A DNA stretch of 64,000 nucleotides. Source: Elmis aenea. Its lineage: Eukaryota > Arthropoda > Insecta > Coleoptera > Elmidae. The stretch is taken from positions 43,344,970 to 43,408,969 of the forward strand of contig OX393579.1 in assembly GCA_947652605.1 (NCBI GenBank). Direction: 5' to 3'. Shown piece by piece: positions 35,760 to 47,270 of this stretch. The position numbers and the translations under genes were made by a program. The notes beneath the pieces are model-generated. The model made no database searches. It was given only the letters and a program-made list of their open reading frames with translations, and was not told where the DNA came from. Position 1 is the first letter of the stretch. Each line of letters begins with the position of its first letter.

Positions 35760-36914
35760 ACATCTCATTAAATTTAGCTTACATGACCGAAGTCTTTTGG
35801 TTGAAACAAACTTCAATTAATCTTATCACGATATTGGTTTTGTTACAAATAACATCAGAACATCACTGTGGTTTGATAAGTTAGTTCTGTGCGCTCTAAT
35901 TTTAATTAAAAGATGGAGACAACCGTTAAAAATTGTTTATTAACCTGTCATCCCTACATACAATAATATAATAATTATGTCGATAATATTATAAAAGGTA
36001 GTAGTTTCTATACTTCTTTACATTATTGTAAAAATTAGCCATAATAATTGGATATTTAAGCATATACAGGGTGAGTTTATTTTACGATGACTACTACAGG
36101 GGTTTCGAAAAGAATAAAATATAGAGAAATGGTTAAGTGGATATATTGGTGCATAATTACAAGTCGAAGTAAAAAAGTTTTTAAAATAAGAATGATAATC
36201 AAAGCAAACAGATTCGCAAAAATTAAATTTTTGTCATTTTGTCAAATTGAATTTGTATGTTATTTATCTAAGATAAAATTATACTTTATAAAAAAGTGTA
36301 AGTAATTACCTAACAAAGTTTAAAAAAAAATTAAACACAAACTTTTTTGGCTGTAACTTTGTCTTTTTTTTTCTTCAATGATATCAATGTTTGTTCTTAT
36401 TTTTTAAAGAACATAAGATATCAGTTTTCGCTACTAATGAGTAGTATTTATTCACGGAAAATATAGAATTAGCCACGAAAGTAAGAATAAAACATTTATT
36501 AGTGTTTCTCATCGTGCAATTTCTATTCAAAAAATTATTTAATGGATACAATTATGTATTTGAGTACTCAAAAAACACTTTTTAAGAAGTTTATTTGTGT
36601 CTTTAATGCAAATGCCTATTATAAGTTATAAGGAATTTATTTTTAACACTCGTGTTTAGGTATGGAAACAAAATGCTCAACAAAAGTTAAAGAGAGGAGA
36701 CGATCTTGATCATTTCTGACTGAGGAACTTATTAAGATGCCATCAGCGTTTTTGAGAAATTAATTTAAATGAACAGGGAGCGGTAAGATTAATAATGTGA
36801 TAAGAAAATTATGAGAGAGAAAAATTCTTTTACCATTAAACTTGAGTGTTTTATTATTTCAAAATAAAATAGAATGCTTATCGGTTTGCTAAAAATATAG
36901 TACGAATTATTTAT
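35760..36914. other. AT-rich stretch with one ACAGGGTG terminus
   Basis: TATACAGGGTGAGTT at 36063-36077 is followed by a 72-codon frame (36087-36305) that I take to be chance. No gene recognised. Confidence 0.45.
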
Positions 36915-36916
36915 TA

Positions 36917-37226
36917 TACAGGGTGGTCATCATAGAAGGGCCACTATCGGGATCTCGTAAACGGTGAGATTTATAAAGAAGTTTATATTATACAAATTCT
37001 TTCTCTTTTCTGAGACATATTCAGTGATGCTTTAATGTTATATATAATAAACAAAAATCATAATGGACATTTTTTTTTTAAATATTTAAGAACTTGGTTC
37101 TACTTGATGGTACAAAAATATTTTTAGGTTTCAGAAAGGGGAATTTGTCTAATTTAAACTTCTTTGTAGCTCTTGTCGTGTACGAAATCCCAAAGTGGCC
37201 CTTCTATGTGGGAGGACCACCCTGTA
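36917..37226. mobile_element. Short ACAGGGTGGTC MITE with TA flanks
   Basis: The ends TACAGGGTGGTC and GACCACCCTGTA are perfect inverted copies. The shared phrase GAAGGGCCACT / AGTGGCCCTTC lies just inside each end. TA lies outside each terminus (36915-36916 and 37227-37228). At 310 bp with no coding frame it is a compact, complete member of the recurrent family. Confidence 0.82.
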
Positions 37227-37228
37227 TA

Positions 37229-38019
37229 CTGTAATTTCATTAAAATAAGTTTTTAATGTTATTAATACGGATATTTACGGAACACCATCGTTTTTAAATA
37301 TAAATAAAATGTAACATATAATTTTAACCAATACAAATAATTAGTGTCACGAAATTACTTTCTGGATTTGTAAAACACCACAAAAACTTATCAGCGCACC
37401 ATTGTCCGAATAATACACTTGAAAGTAACTGGACGCAATTTATCAATATATAATTGCTTTGTTGTTAATGTAGGCACAACGGATCGTTTCCCCATACGTC
37501 CCCAAAGAAGTTTAGTTTTCCTTCTCTTAAGCATATCAACAGTTTACGGTAGACGGTGCATGTTGTATCAGTCTGCTGTCACGACTTGTGTTCTGGGAAT
37601 GGCGAGGACGTGACAGTTAACGCGTCCTATGTTTTATTGCGATAAATTTGCCTATTTCCACTAGTATTCAAACATAAAGACAGTATTTGATAGCACACTG
37701 ATACTGTGAGCGCTTGTATTAACCCAGTCAGGCGCAATGTATCTGTAAGATATGTTGCACTGAATTTTTTAAGTATCTCAGCAAAACTTGAACATCCAAC
37801 TAATCCCTCTCTGTACCTTAATTAACTTATTAGAATAGTTTCAATGCTGTATAAATAAAAATATAGAACAAATATTACATTCTTGCTGACTTTCTGATGA
37901 ATATTTTTGTTTGGAAAAATCATTTATGGTCTAATTCGATGGTAAAATGAATGGTTATGAATGTAAATAACTACCAATTTTTAAATATTTTTTACTTATT
38001 TTATATAATGAGATCAGCT
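37229..38019. other. No recognisable gene
   Basis: A 64-codon open frame at 37419-37613 is slightly GC-richer than the surroundings but unrecognised. Otherwise nothing. Confidence 0.45.
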
Positions 38020-38912
38020 ATACTAACTAAACTAAACCCCAAGAAAGCCCCTGGTTATGAATTAATCACAGGACGAGTACTAAAGGAATTGACAGGAAAG
38101 GGTATTAAATGTATTACTATTTTATTTAATGCTATACTGAGGCTTAGACTTTTTTCCTGAGCAACGGAAAATAGTACAAATAATTCTTATCCCAAAGCCA
38201 GGAAAACCTCCAGAAGAGGTAAAATCGTACCGGCCTCCTATCAATCCTGTCAAAAGTATTTGAAAACTATTCTTAAAGAGAATAAGTCCTCTACTCTTCA
38301 GCAACAATCTCATTTCAAACCACCAATTTGGCTTTCGAAAGCAACATGGTACGATACAAGAGGTACATGGAGTAACCCAAAAAATCAGTGAAGACCTTAA
38401 AGCTAAGAAATACTGTTCTGCAGCGTTCCTCGACGTATCACAGGCCTTTGATAAAGTCTGGCATGCTGGCCTACTCTATAAAATCAAGAGTAAATTGCCG
38501 TGCGTTTACTACCAGGTGATTAAATCATACCTTTTAAACAGGAATTTCTTAGATAAGCACCAGGAAGCGCTTACATCTCTGTATTCAATTAATTCTGGAG
38601 TCCCCCAGGGTAGTGTACTAGGGCCATACCTGTTATACACATCCGACTTACCAACAAGTTTTACCACGATAACCACCTTCGCAGATGACACGACCGTGAT
38701 GGCGTCTCATGTTGATTCAGTTATGGCATCCCACCAATTACAAAAACACTTCAACAAAATTCAGCCCTGGCTTTAAGAGATGGCGCATTAGGGTCACTGA
38801 GGCCAAGTCCATCCATGTGACCTTTACAATGCGTAAGGAAACCTGTCTATCAGTTAACCTAAACAACCAAGAATTAGAGAAAACCAACGGAATATTATGT
38901 ACAAAATGTTAA
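38020..38912 (+). pseudogene. Jockey-clade LINE reverse transcriptase, frameshifted
   Basis: Nearly the whole RT core is readable across several frames: KLNPKKAPGYELITG, a frameshift near 38150, FRKQHGTIQEVHGVT, FLDVSQAFDKVWHAGLLYK (about 38435), SGVPQGSVLGP (38594-38626) and TFADDTTVMA with catalytic FADD at 38678-38689. The frame then stops at 38774-38776 and degrades by 38912. The catalytic aspartates are present in the remains, but frameshifts and truncation at both ends make it inactive. It belongs to the family of the copies at 21946, 33950 and 58886. Confidence 0.88.
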
Positions 38913-40587
38913 TTTGTTTAAACACGTAAATTTGTATTGCTTATTTCACGATCTTTTCCTATTTTACGAATTGGATAAGTTCTCTAATTCTGGATAACAT
39001 ATACATTGAAATTTCGCCAGGTTACGTTTTGGGTATTAGAAAAACTCTTGTAGTAATGCATTTTTAAAGTACCTACAACTTTTTTGTGTAAAAATATAGA
39101 ATCGTTTAACAAACTCGAAAAAGGATTTTTTTGGCAATAACTATTTTAAACATTTTAACTTGTAATATATTTTGCACTACGCGTGCTTTTAATAGATACT
39201 GCTCAAACAGAACATCGGACGCTACAAATAAAATATTTAATCTTTATAATTTTAGATAACAAAGAGGTAATCGTGTTGTTACATATATTAAATTTCCTCG
39301 TAGATTATGCAGCTAAACGGTCATAGTGGTTTTAAAGTCGCCGCCTATGGTTGTTATAAAGCGTTCATTGTTCGCAAAATGTTTCTTGCGCATAAAATTA
39401 ATGTCTCCGCGAGCTAAATAGAACAATACCGGTTAAATTGTTTTCTATAAAGTTAATCCTGGCTGCCGTGGAAGCAGGAAGATCGTTTGTTTAGCGGGAT
39501 TAAGTTGGATGAACAAACTGGACACAATATTCATAAATGGCACACGAATAGCTTCAGCGCCATTGAACTAATGTCTTTCATGGTACTGCACATGCTCGCT
39601 ATTTACTGCCTGGCTAGGTTGAAGGTTCTGCTAACCAAATTATCCTATATTCAGCGGTCGTCCACTGACTGACCGCCAGTTATATGAAACCCTAATACTG
39701 CAGTGCGAATGATTTCACGAATATATGGAGCGAATAAATGGTGCCTGGATGCTGAATATTAAAATGTTTACGATCCAAACACAAAAACTATTTTTTTTGG
39801 GCTACAATATACGCACTACAAATTTTTATTAGCTAAAGTAACGTTCCTTAATTGGATTTATTATATTTTACTTACAATGAAATTGTTATATTCACTTGTT
39901 TTTTTTAACCTAAAATTACCTTCAATTAAAAGTGGTAATTTATTGCTCTTAATAGTTGAGTTAACTTAAGGAGTGAGAAGCTAAAATGCTATTATCTGGT
40001 GTTCTTTGGCTTCTACGAATTATTTTGGGAGCACAATAAGCTATTTTCCTTTAAAATATTACTGTTCGCTAGTAGTGTTGTACACATAGATGCCACTTAA
40101 AAACGTACAAGAAGAGTTTTTATATTCGGAGAATAACAGAAGATAAAAAAAACGGTCTGGTTAAAAATATTTTTGTTGTATCAAATAATCATATTTGAAT
40201 AAAAAAAATAAGATTTCGTGTTGATTGTCTTATTAGTTCATTTAAAATCGCCAAAAGAATGAGTTAATGTTGACGTTATATTAAAAAAGGTCGAATACTG
40301 AGTTTCTGGCATTAATTAAATTCCTTACAAAACAAGAGATGTGTGAAAAACATCCTGAATGAAATGCAAGCAGTTTATGGAAATACAATTTTTGATAAAA
40401 ATTATGGTTTATAAGTGGTCACGTTTATTTAAGAAGATGATAGACCAAGTGACGTCCTAATACAAGAAATGGTCATAAAAGTCGAGGATGCCCTTATGGA
40501 AATTGGTTGACTAAAACTTCACAGTTCAAAATATCCCCAAAAACGGTAGAAAAAAGTCAGGTGGGTGCCGAGAAATCTTACTCACAA
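38913..40587. other. No recognisable gene; one GC-richer patch
   Basis: The block 39465-39685 is clearly less AT-rich than its surroundings and open for 61 codons, but nothing in it is recognised. It could be an old TE or a conserved non-coding segment. The rest is AT-rich without structure. Confidence 0.4.
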
Positions 40588-41273
40588 GGGAAGGTCACGA
40601 TACGTTGTCGCTAGAATTTGATTCCAGCTGTGTTTATTACCTCAAGGGCATCAAAACTAAATGTTTTCCAGAGTTATACGTGCCACTGGCCATTACCTTC
40701 GGAAAAATAGGGGAAAAACTGAAAAGTTGAATAATAAAAGTAATATTTGCGATCGCGTTGGCCATGAAACCGTCAGAGACAAAATCGAAATTCTTCTATT
40801 TACCAATGCGCACATCCTTTACAAGTAAAATGGTGCAAAGTTTTTGAAAAAATCTTAAACGGTTCCGAAGAAAAACGCAAAAAACGAGGCCTTTGTAAAA
40901 ACTGTTTTCCCTATGTTAAACGCCTATGCAAGTCGCATAGATATAGTAATACGACAACTTCTCAATTCATAGCGCTTATCCAGGGGTTTCGTTTTTGACG
41001 TTTTTCTCCGGAACCGTTCAAGATTTTTTCAAAAACTTTTCACTATATTACTTGCAAAGGTAAATAGAAGAATTTCGATTTTATCTCTGACGGTTTTATG
41101 GCCAACGCGATCGCAAAAATGACCTTTTTGTACCAATTTTTCCCCTATTTTTCCGAAGGTAATGGCCAGTGGCACGTATAACTCTAGAAAACATTTAGTT
41201 TGGATGCCCTTGATGTAATAAACACAGCCGGAATCAAATTCTAGCGACAACGTATCGTGACCTTTCCTGGTCA
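40588..41273. mobile_element. Foldback element carrying GCGATCGC boxes
   Basis: Inverted arms of about 290-300 bp (40588-40890 and 40985-41273) surround a spacer of about 95 bp. Each arm carries the box GCGATCGCGTTGGCCAT (40749-40765, complement at 41099-41115) followed or preceded by the GTGCAAAG / AACGGTTCCG block. Open frames across the arms, including 87 codons on the minus strand, mirror each other and are not credible genes. No clear target duplication. Confidence 0.75.
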
Positions 41274-41365
41274 GCATCAAAAAGGACACCAAGTTCGGTG
41301 TTGCAAGTAATTATTGGAGCTGTGTGACGCCATTCCAGTACACGTTATCAACAGGATTGTTCTGG

Positions 41366-41565
41366 AGGTTTTTATCTGTTTCCTAATTTGAAAAAATACC
41401 TTTGTATTTGCATTTCGACGATGATGAGCCATTGCAAGCAACAGTAATCGAACACTTTGACGACAAACCGAAAAATAATTTTTATAAAGGTTTAAAAAAT
41501 TAATTGAACGACCTAATAAATGAAGACACGTTCGAGAAGTATGTATTAAAAATAAAATTATAAAA
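41366..41565 (+). pseudogene. mariner transposase, C-terminal remnant
   Basis: Across frames the plus strand reads YLFPNLKKYL, DDEPLQATVIEHFDDKPKN, FYKGL, and KKLIERPNK. The order (FFLFPNLKKWL, E-rich linker, F..K....FY..G, L..R..KC) matches the C-terminal end of mariner DD34D transposases. The catalytic aspartates lie upstream and are not recognisable here. This is a different mariner lineage from the copy at 52240. Confidence 0.6.
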
Positions 41566-42199
41566 CGAACCTTCCAGTCTCTTTCTACCCCATTCTGCGA
41601 ATACAAAAAAACACCCCTCGTACTTATTTAATGCACAAATGATTAGTTTTTTGGTGCAAGGTTTTAGTCTATAGTTGAACTACTGAGTGACTACTTTAAT
41701 TTTTTTAGTTTATTTCTTATAGATTCGTTATTCCTTTTTATTTACCTAACGTTGTCTCTTCAGCTGTTTCTATTTTTTCTTCCACCTTTGTCTCGGTAAT
41801 TTCTCTTTTACTTACTTTATTTTCCTCTCGTTTCCTGGACTTTCTTCACCAATCCATCCCAATGTCTCAGTTATTTTAATGGTCCCAGTTAAATTATTGT
41901 TTTTATCAGTGGAATCAGAAAAAGAAGATATGCATTTCATTTTTTAACTATCTTTTCTTGTCTTTCCTTTTATTTATCTCAAATATTTCAATCCTATTTT
42001 TCTTTAAAAGTAATAAAAAGAACACTAACAAAGCATTAGCAGCAGGTCCTTAATGTTCATAATTCGCCACGGTTGTCAAAAACTAACAAAGCGTTAAAAA
42101 AATTTAAAAAAATTAGGTGCTCTTGAAAGTTGTTTGTAATTTCATTATTTAAATAATTTTAACTTTTAAAAAATATATGGGTAGACATTTAAAGTTAGG
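41566..42199. other. No recognisable gene
   Basis: AT-rich, with a pyrimidine-rich patch near 41750-41850; nothing recognised. Confidence 0.45.
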
Positions 42200-42431
42200 T
42201 ACCGGTGTTGCTATATGGAAGCGAAACGTAGGTTTTAACACTGAAAAATCTACGTATACAAACCGCTGAAATGAAATTGTCGAACCAGAATATAAGAGAA
42301 GAACTAGGAATGGAGGCACCAGAGTTTAAGATATATAAGAACAGAAGTAAATGGAAACACCACAGGAGTAGAATGAACTACCACGACTTTCAAAACAAGT
42401 ATTGCTCTATAGACTATGTGGAACGGTATCC
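42200..42431 (+). pseudogene. LINE ORF C-terminal region, left piece
   Basis: The frame reads VLLYGSE, LQTAEMKL.NQNIREELGMEAP and YKNRSKW, the post-RT region of RTE/CR1-like LINE proteins (VLLYGSETW...AEM...IR.E......I...R..W..H). The following proline-rich end is cut by the insertion at 42432. The missing tail resumes at 43843. Confidence 0.7.
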
Positions 42432-43842
42432 GGAAGATTCACCGAAAACCAATTCACCGAAAGCAATTCACCGAAAGCAATTCACCGAATATCAATTCAC
42501 CGAATAAGCAATTCACCGAGTAAGCAATTCACCGAATCATCGAAAAATAAATGGATATAAATTACGTGAAATATGTTAATCAAAGATTAGTAAGTAATAT
42601 ATTTTGACTGACCATCCTATTTTGTACATTGGTTGCACTTTTTGGGGTTAAGTACTTATTACTCATATTTTTAGTGTTTTTAATTATGGCTTTATAAGGT
42701 GGTTGGACCCTCAAACGTTGTTTTGCGTATTTATATCCACAGGTCTAGAGCAATTATTACACAGTAAGAAACAATTAAAACAATGAGAATAATAATTGGT
42801 CTAGACCTGTGGATGTGCAATATTCTTGAATTTGGGCTCAAAATGTAGCTAAAAGATGGGCGCATCTGATGACTTGTAGAAAGTGCATTTTAAAGTGTGT
42901 TTAGTATTATTTACGGACGTCCGAAAATGGTGCTCAGAAATGGTCATTTTTGCGATCGCGTAAGCCATGACACCGTGTTAGAAAAAAATCAAAATTTCTT
43001 ATTTTCCGATGCGCGCATCCTTAGCGAGTAAAACAATGCAAAGTTTTCAAAATCATTTCAAATGTTTCCCGAGAAAAACGCCAAAAACTAGACCCCTGCG
43101 AAAGCCGAAATTTGTTTGGAAAAATAAGCACCTCGGTTCACAAAAAAAAATCATAACTTCGTTATGACGTGTGCAATATTCTCGAATTTGGGCTCAAAAT
43201 GTAGCTAAAAAATGGGCGCATCTGATGATTTGTAAAAAGTGCATTTTAAAGTGTGTTTAGTATTCTTTACGGACGTCCGAAAATGGTGCTTAGAAATGGT
43301 AATTTTTGCGATCGCGTAAGCCATGACACCGTGTTAGAAAAAATTCAAAATTTCTTATTTTCCGATGCGCGCATCCTTTGCGAGTAAAACAATGCAAAGT
43401 TTTCAAAATTATCTCAAACGGTTCCCGAGAAAAACGCCAAAAACTAGACCCCTGCAAAAGCCGAAATTTGTTTGGAAAAATAAGCATCTCGGTTCACAAA
43501 AGAATTCATAACTTCGTTATGAAGTGTGCATTGTGGATATAAATACGTAAAACAACGTTTGAGAATCCAACCACCTTATAAAGCCATAATTAAAAAAAAT
43601 AATATGAGTATTAAGTACTTAACCCCAAAAAGTGCAACCAATGTACAAAATAGGATGGTCAGTCACAATATATTACCTACTTTCTGATCTTTGATTAATA
43701 TATTTCATGTAATTTATATCCATTTATTTTTCGATGATTCGGTGAATTGCTTATTCGGTGAATTGCTTATTCGGCGAATTGATATTCGGTGAATTGCTTT
43801 CGGTGAATTGCTTTCGGTGAATTGGTTTTCGGTGAATCTTCC
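42432..43842. mobile_element. Inverted-repeat element with tandem core
   Basis: Inverted arms of about 310 bp (42432-42738 and 43530-43842) start GGAAGATTCACCG. Each arm opens with five or six tandem copies of ATTCACCGAA with short variable linkers, as in foldback/Galileo-type elements. Inside come a 75-bp hairpin (42739-42813; arms CCACAGGTCTAGA) and two direct units of about 355 bp (42815-43170, 43171-43524). It interrupts a LINE frame. No transposase is encoded and no unambiguous target duplication is visible. Confidence 0.85.
42815..43524 (+). repeat. Direct dimer of a 355-bp unit
   Basis: Two head-to-tail units (356 and 354 bp) differ at few positions. Each includes GTGCAATATTCT, GGACGTCCGAAAATGG, GCGATCGCGTAAGCCATG, GATGCGCGCATCCTT and AATAAGC(A/C)TCTCGG-like sequence. 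In reverse complement the unit shares ordered blocks with the 197-bp satellite at 63158: GGACG(T)CCG, GATGCGCC, TTTTTAGCTACATTTT, AACG(A/G)AGTTA and ACCGAG(A/G)TG. Confidence 0.88.
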
Positions 43843-43909
43843 TAGACCTGGAACACGTGATGTTGGCAGACCAAGAAAGCGATGGAGTCTAGTCCTGGAA
43901 CAGACCTAA
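43843..43909 (+). pseudogene. LINE ORF C-terminal region, right piece
   Basis: Immediately after the inserted element the frame reads PGTRDVGRPRKRWSLVLEQT and a stop (43907-43909). The GRPRKRW motif is the usual end of RTE/CR1-like LINE proteins and continues the frame broken at 42432. Confidence 0.75.
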
Positions 43910-44380
43910 TGATAGCTTAAACCATGAAAAGGAGATGACAACGACGACAAAATCAGACTAAAATTACACCAATAACAATCCTAGGGTAATCATCATTATT
44001 GTGTAATATAATTAATCGTTATAGACGACAAACCTATCCAATAAATATAATTTTTAAATACCTAGGACACCACATCACACACACAAAAAATGTTAGTAAT
44101 CTTTGTAAAAAATTACAGACTTTCCAATACCTATACGGCACGATGAAACACAAATATTTAGTTTTCAAAATTTGCCAACGGTATTAAAAAATATAAAAGT
44201 ATTAATCTAATAACTTACCTTTTAGTAAATAATAGTTTCATATCATCTATTAAAGTCTATGTGCTTGAACGATAACGTAGGAGATAGATAAAGTAAATTT
44301 GTTTTGTGTAATAATACATTATTTTACATTTAAACTATTAATTAATTAGTTAGCTGAATAAGGAAACGTGAAATAAGTAT
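43910..44380. other. No recognisable gene
   Basis: AT-rich; a 62-codon open frame at 43999-44187 is not recognised. Confidence 0.45.
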
Positions 44381-44610
44381 TCAGGATAACCCTTTTCCAC
44401 TTTCACCAGAACTGGCTGTCTTGTTAAAAAGTTGTAGGTGAAGGCGGTAATGGGACTCGCTATCATATTTCAGGATAGGAAGCGCTGACAGGTAACACCG
44501 GTAAAGTTGGCGGTTGCGGTGGCACGTTGCGGTCCGGACTTCGGGAACCGGATCTGTTCTGAAACGCACGTACCGCATCGTAACTACCGGCAACTGGAAG
44601 TGCACATTAG
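44381..44610 (-). other. GC-rich island with a 74-codon minus frame
   Basis: About 230 bp stand out as much GC-richer than the flanks. On the minus strand an ATG at 44603-44605 opens 74 codons without interruption. I recognise no domain. Candidate splice signals exist (TTTCAG and GGTAAC-type steps) but none is convincing. It could be an exon of a host gene, a SINE or a TE fragment; it has no second copy in the window. Confidence 0.3.
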
Positions 44611-45170
44611 ATTATCTAAGTTTGAAATTAGGGACTTCTAATTGTTACCTTAGTTAACTACGGATTTAGTTGTTAGAAACTTTACACTGTCATGACGGTG
44701 ATTAGAAGCGTGACAAGAAAATACTTGGTTTAATATAAAGATGATTGTGAAGATAGATTGGGCAAATTATGACACCGAAACAACTGCGGAATATTAATTA
44801 CCAACGTTTACTAATTAAACATATCTAAATATTATAATTAGTTAGCGTTTTGTTTGACAATAATTTAGCACGCCAGTTAAACTTATGTTAATGCCAATAT
44901 TGATCGTTTAGCTATATTAATTTGTAACCTGTCATGCACCCGCGTCAAAATGGGCATAAATGAGAGTAAAATAAATGTAAATTTGAATTACAGTGGACTC
45001 TCGAACTTTGAATGGTTTAATATTCGATCAATTGCAAACTAGTACAAAAAATTCGAGAAAACTGGTTTTTGAACTCGACCAAATTTTCGAAAGTCGAACA
45101 AAGAATCTACTTTTTTAGCGTTTTATTTATTTTCTGGGGTTATTTTTATATATTTACTTATTTAATAGCA
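44611..45170. other. No recognisable gene
   Basis: AT-rich sequence ending at the hAT target duplication TTTAATAG. Confidence 0.45.
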
Positions 45171-45178
45171 GGGACTAA

Positions 45179-46325
45179 AAACGAAAAAAAATCCGTTCGT
45201 TTCTGTTCGGAACGAAAACGAAATATATCGTTTTCGTTCTTTTCGTTCTAACCGAAAAAAATCTTTTTTCGTTTTCGTGAACCGAAATAATAACGGTTAA
45301 AATCGGTTTTACAATATTTTTTTTGTCGTTAAAAAATCAAAGACTAATTTTTTTTTCTAGTCACCTCAACCCTCTATAAATACGATAACAATATTTGCGT
45401 CTCAACTAAAATATAAACGATGACGATGGGGTTTTATGCTCACGGACAGCATATTTTAGACTGGCGAACCATCGCCATATTAAATTTACCAAATCGTTAA
45501 ACACATTAACATTTAACCATTTCATTGTTTAACACCCGTAAGGTGCAAAAACACAACGTGATTAGGTTAAATTAGACACACGATCTTTATCTAAAAATAT
45601 GAAAATATAGCAAGTGCTGTTTTAAATTTGTTTTAGTACTAAAAATCTATGCATTTGAATTAAATTAGATCCTGCTGTAATTATTTAAAAAGACAAAAGA
45701 ATAAAAAAGATATTTAAAAAAAACTTATATTGAAATATACCTTAACTTTAAATTTTGTACATACCATACAATATACATTTTCACATTCCGTTCAATCATA
45801 CTAGCAACACATCTTCCAAATAATATTCTTTTACATTAGTCCTTTTCGAAGTAAGAATAAATTTTACTATTATTATGTCTAAATGCAAATAAAACATACA
45901 CATTGATAATATAATTATATCCAATCAAGTGTATATTCTATATTGATGATCTAAAAAAGCAAATTAGAAATAGAGAATATCTGTACCGTTAATTGTGTCA
46001 CACGAAATTGCAAGTATAAACAATAAAGTTGTTAATACATATTCATGTAAATATATGGAGAAAAGTGAAGCTCACTTATTTTAAGTGAGTTTTTTTTACT
46101 GCCTCGTGGAGTCTCCCCAGCACCGAAGGTAAATTCGCGTTTGTGTTTAACAAATAAAATTGAAATAGCGACAAAACCGGTTATAACCGGTTTTGGAAAA
46201 TATTTATTTCGTTTTCGTTCTTGAACGAAAAATCATAATTTCGTTTTCGGTTTCGTTTTCGTTCTTAAAAAAATTTCGGTTAATTTCGTTTAACGTTTTC
46301 GTTTTCGTTCCGTTCTCAGTCCCTG
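45179..46325. mobile_element. Non-autonomous hAT element, copy 2
   Basis: It starts CAGGGACTAAAAACG, ends CTCAGTCCCTG and is flanked by TTTAATAG (45171-45178, 46326-46333), an intact 8-bp duplication. It is colinear and highly similar to 34564-35751, differing by short indels (1147 versus 1188 bp) and scattered substitutions. Subterminal CGTTTTCGTTC and AACCGGTT blocks are preserved. It has no coding frame. Confidence 0.93.
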
Positions 46326-46333
46326 TTTAATAG

Positions 46334-46984
46334 TACCCATTAAGTAATATCCCTCCTACTATTATTATTGATTGAATATTATGCAATTATAAATAAAAAC
46401 ATTCAATTATTGAAATTAAATAAACTATACTTGTTTTATCATTATTTACCAAAATGATTTTTTGAAATAGGCACCTAAAACAGGGTGGTCCATTTTTTTG
46501 TAAAAGGACTAACAGTCCAAGGTGTATGCCTAATTTTGGACTAGAAAGAGTTTTACTTGGAAAAAAGAAACATTATGTATAAAGCAAAGGATGAAATCAT
46601 AAGAGATTTTAAATAAAATAAATTTAAGGTAGACTTTTATTTTTTAACTATTTTTTACGCAATTGCATCTGTTGATAAAATTAAACATATTATGTCTAAA
46701 ATTAATAAAAAATTTGGTTCTCCCTTAAATACCTTTATATGATTTACAAAAAATTACTTGAGCAAAATTGCTTAAACAATTTTTGTCTTTGTAAAATTTA
46801 TTGAAACATGATATTTCGAGAGATATCGACAAAATATTTTAATGTAGTGAATTACAAATAATTCGTTCATTTCTGCTCGACGTTTGCTTAATTCCAAAAA
46901 ACATATTAGATATTAATGTGTAGGAGCGCTTAAATTTTTTTTTGTCTAGGGGCGTCAGATATCTTACGCCGGCCCTGCAAGGAT
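46334..46984. other. AT-rich stretch with an ACAGGGTGGTCC terminus
   Basis: ACAGGGTGGTCCA at 46480-46492 is another recurrent terminus. GCCGGCCCTG at 46970-46979 matches the inverse of the CAGGGCCGG start at 60664 and may be a hAT end. Nothing else recognised. Confidence 0.45.
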
Positions 46985-47212
46985 ACAATTTTTTTTAGAA
47001 ACCTTCTTAGCTACATAACCTGTATTTTATAAATTTAGCTTATCGTCTATTATCATACCTAAATATTTTATATTGTTAACTTCAATGCTAAACCATTCAT
47101 TTCTATGATTTTCTTATTGTTTATCACTAAATATTTTGTTTTATCATCATTTATCTTTAGTTTGTTAAACGTTAAGCACTATGCGATTTTATGTAGGACA
47201 TTAAGACCATGC
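46985..47212 (-). pseudogene. LINE RT fragment after the catalytic box, minus strand
   Basis: Minus-strand reading gives LKINDDKTKYLVINNKK, then INNIKYLG-like sequence and IDDKL, with stops. The L.IN.DKT..LVI....I......Y LG..ID..L pattern is the segment just downstream of the F/YADD box in Jockey/CR1-type reverse transcriptases. About 70 codons survive, both ends lost. Confidence 0.6.
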
Positions 47213-47240
47213 AAAATGGGAGATTTCTAAAAAAAAGTAA

Positions 47241-47270
47241 TACAATTACAATACAATACAATACAATTTA
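47241..47270. repeat. (ATACA)n microsatellite
   Basis: A short pentanucleotide run of four to five imperfect copies. Confidence 0.75.

Noticed and set aside
41029..41292. An 87-codon minus-strand gene and its plus-strand look-alike near 40600
   Set aside because: Both frames are the two arms of one foldback repeat; the similarity is due to the inverted repeat, not to paralogous proteins.
44381..44610. A tRNA gene or tRNA-derived SINE
   Set aside because: GGTTCCCGAAG on the minus strand is reminiscent of a B box, but no correctly spaced A box or cloverleaf could be formed.
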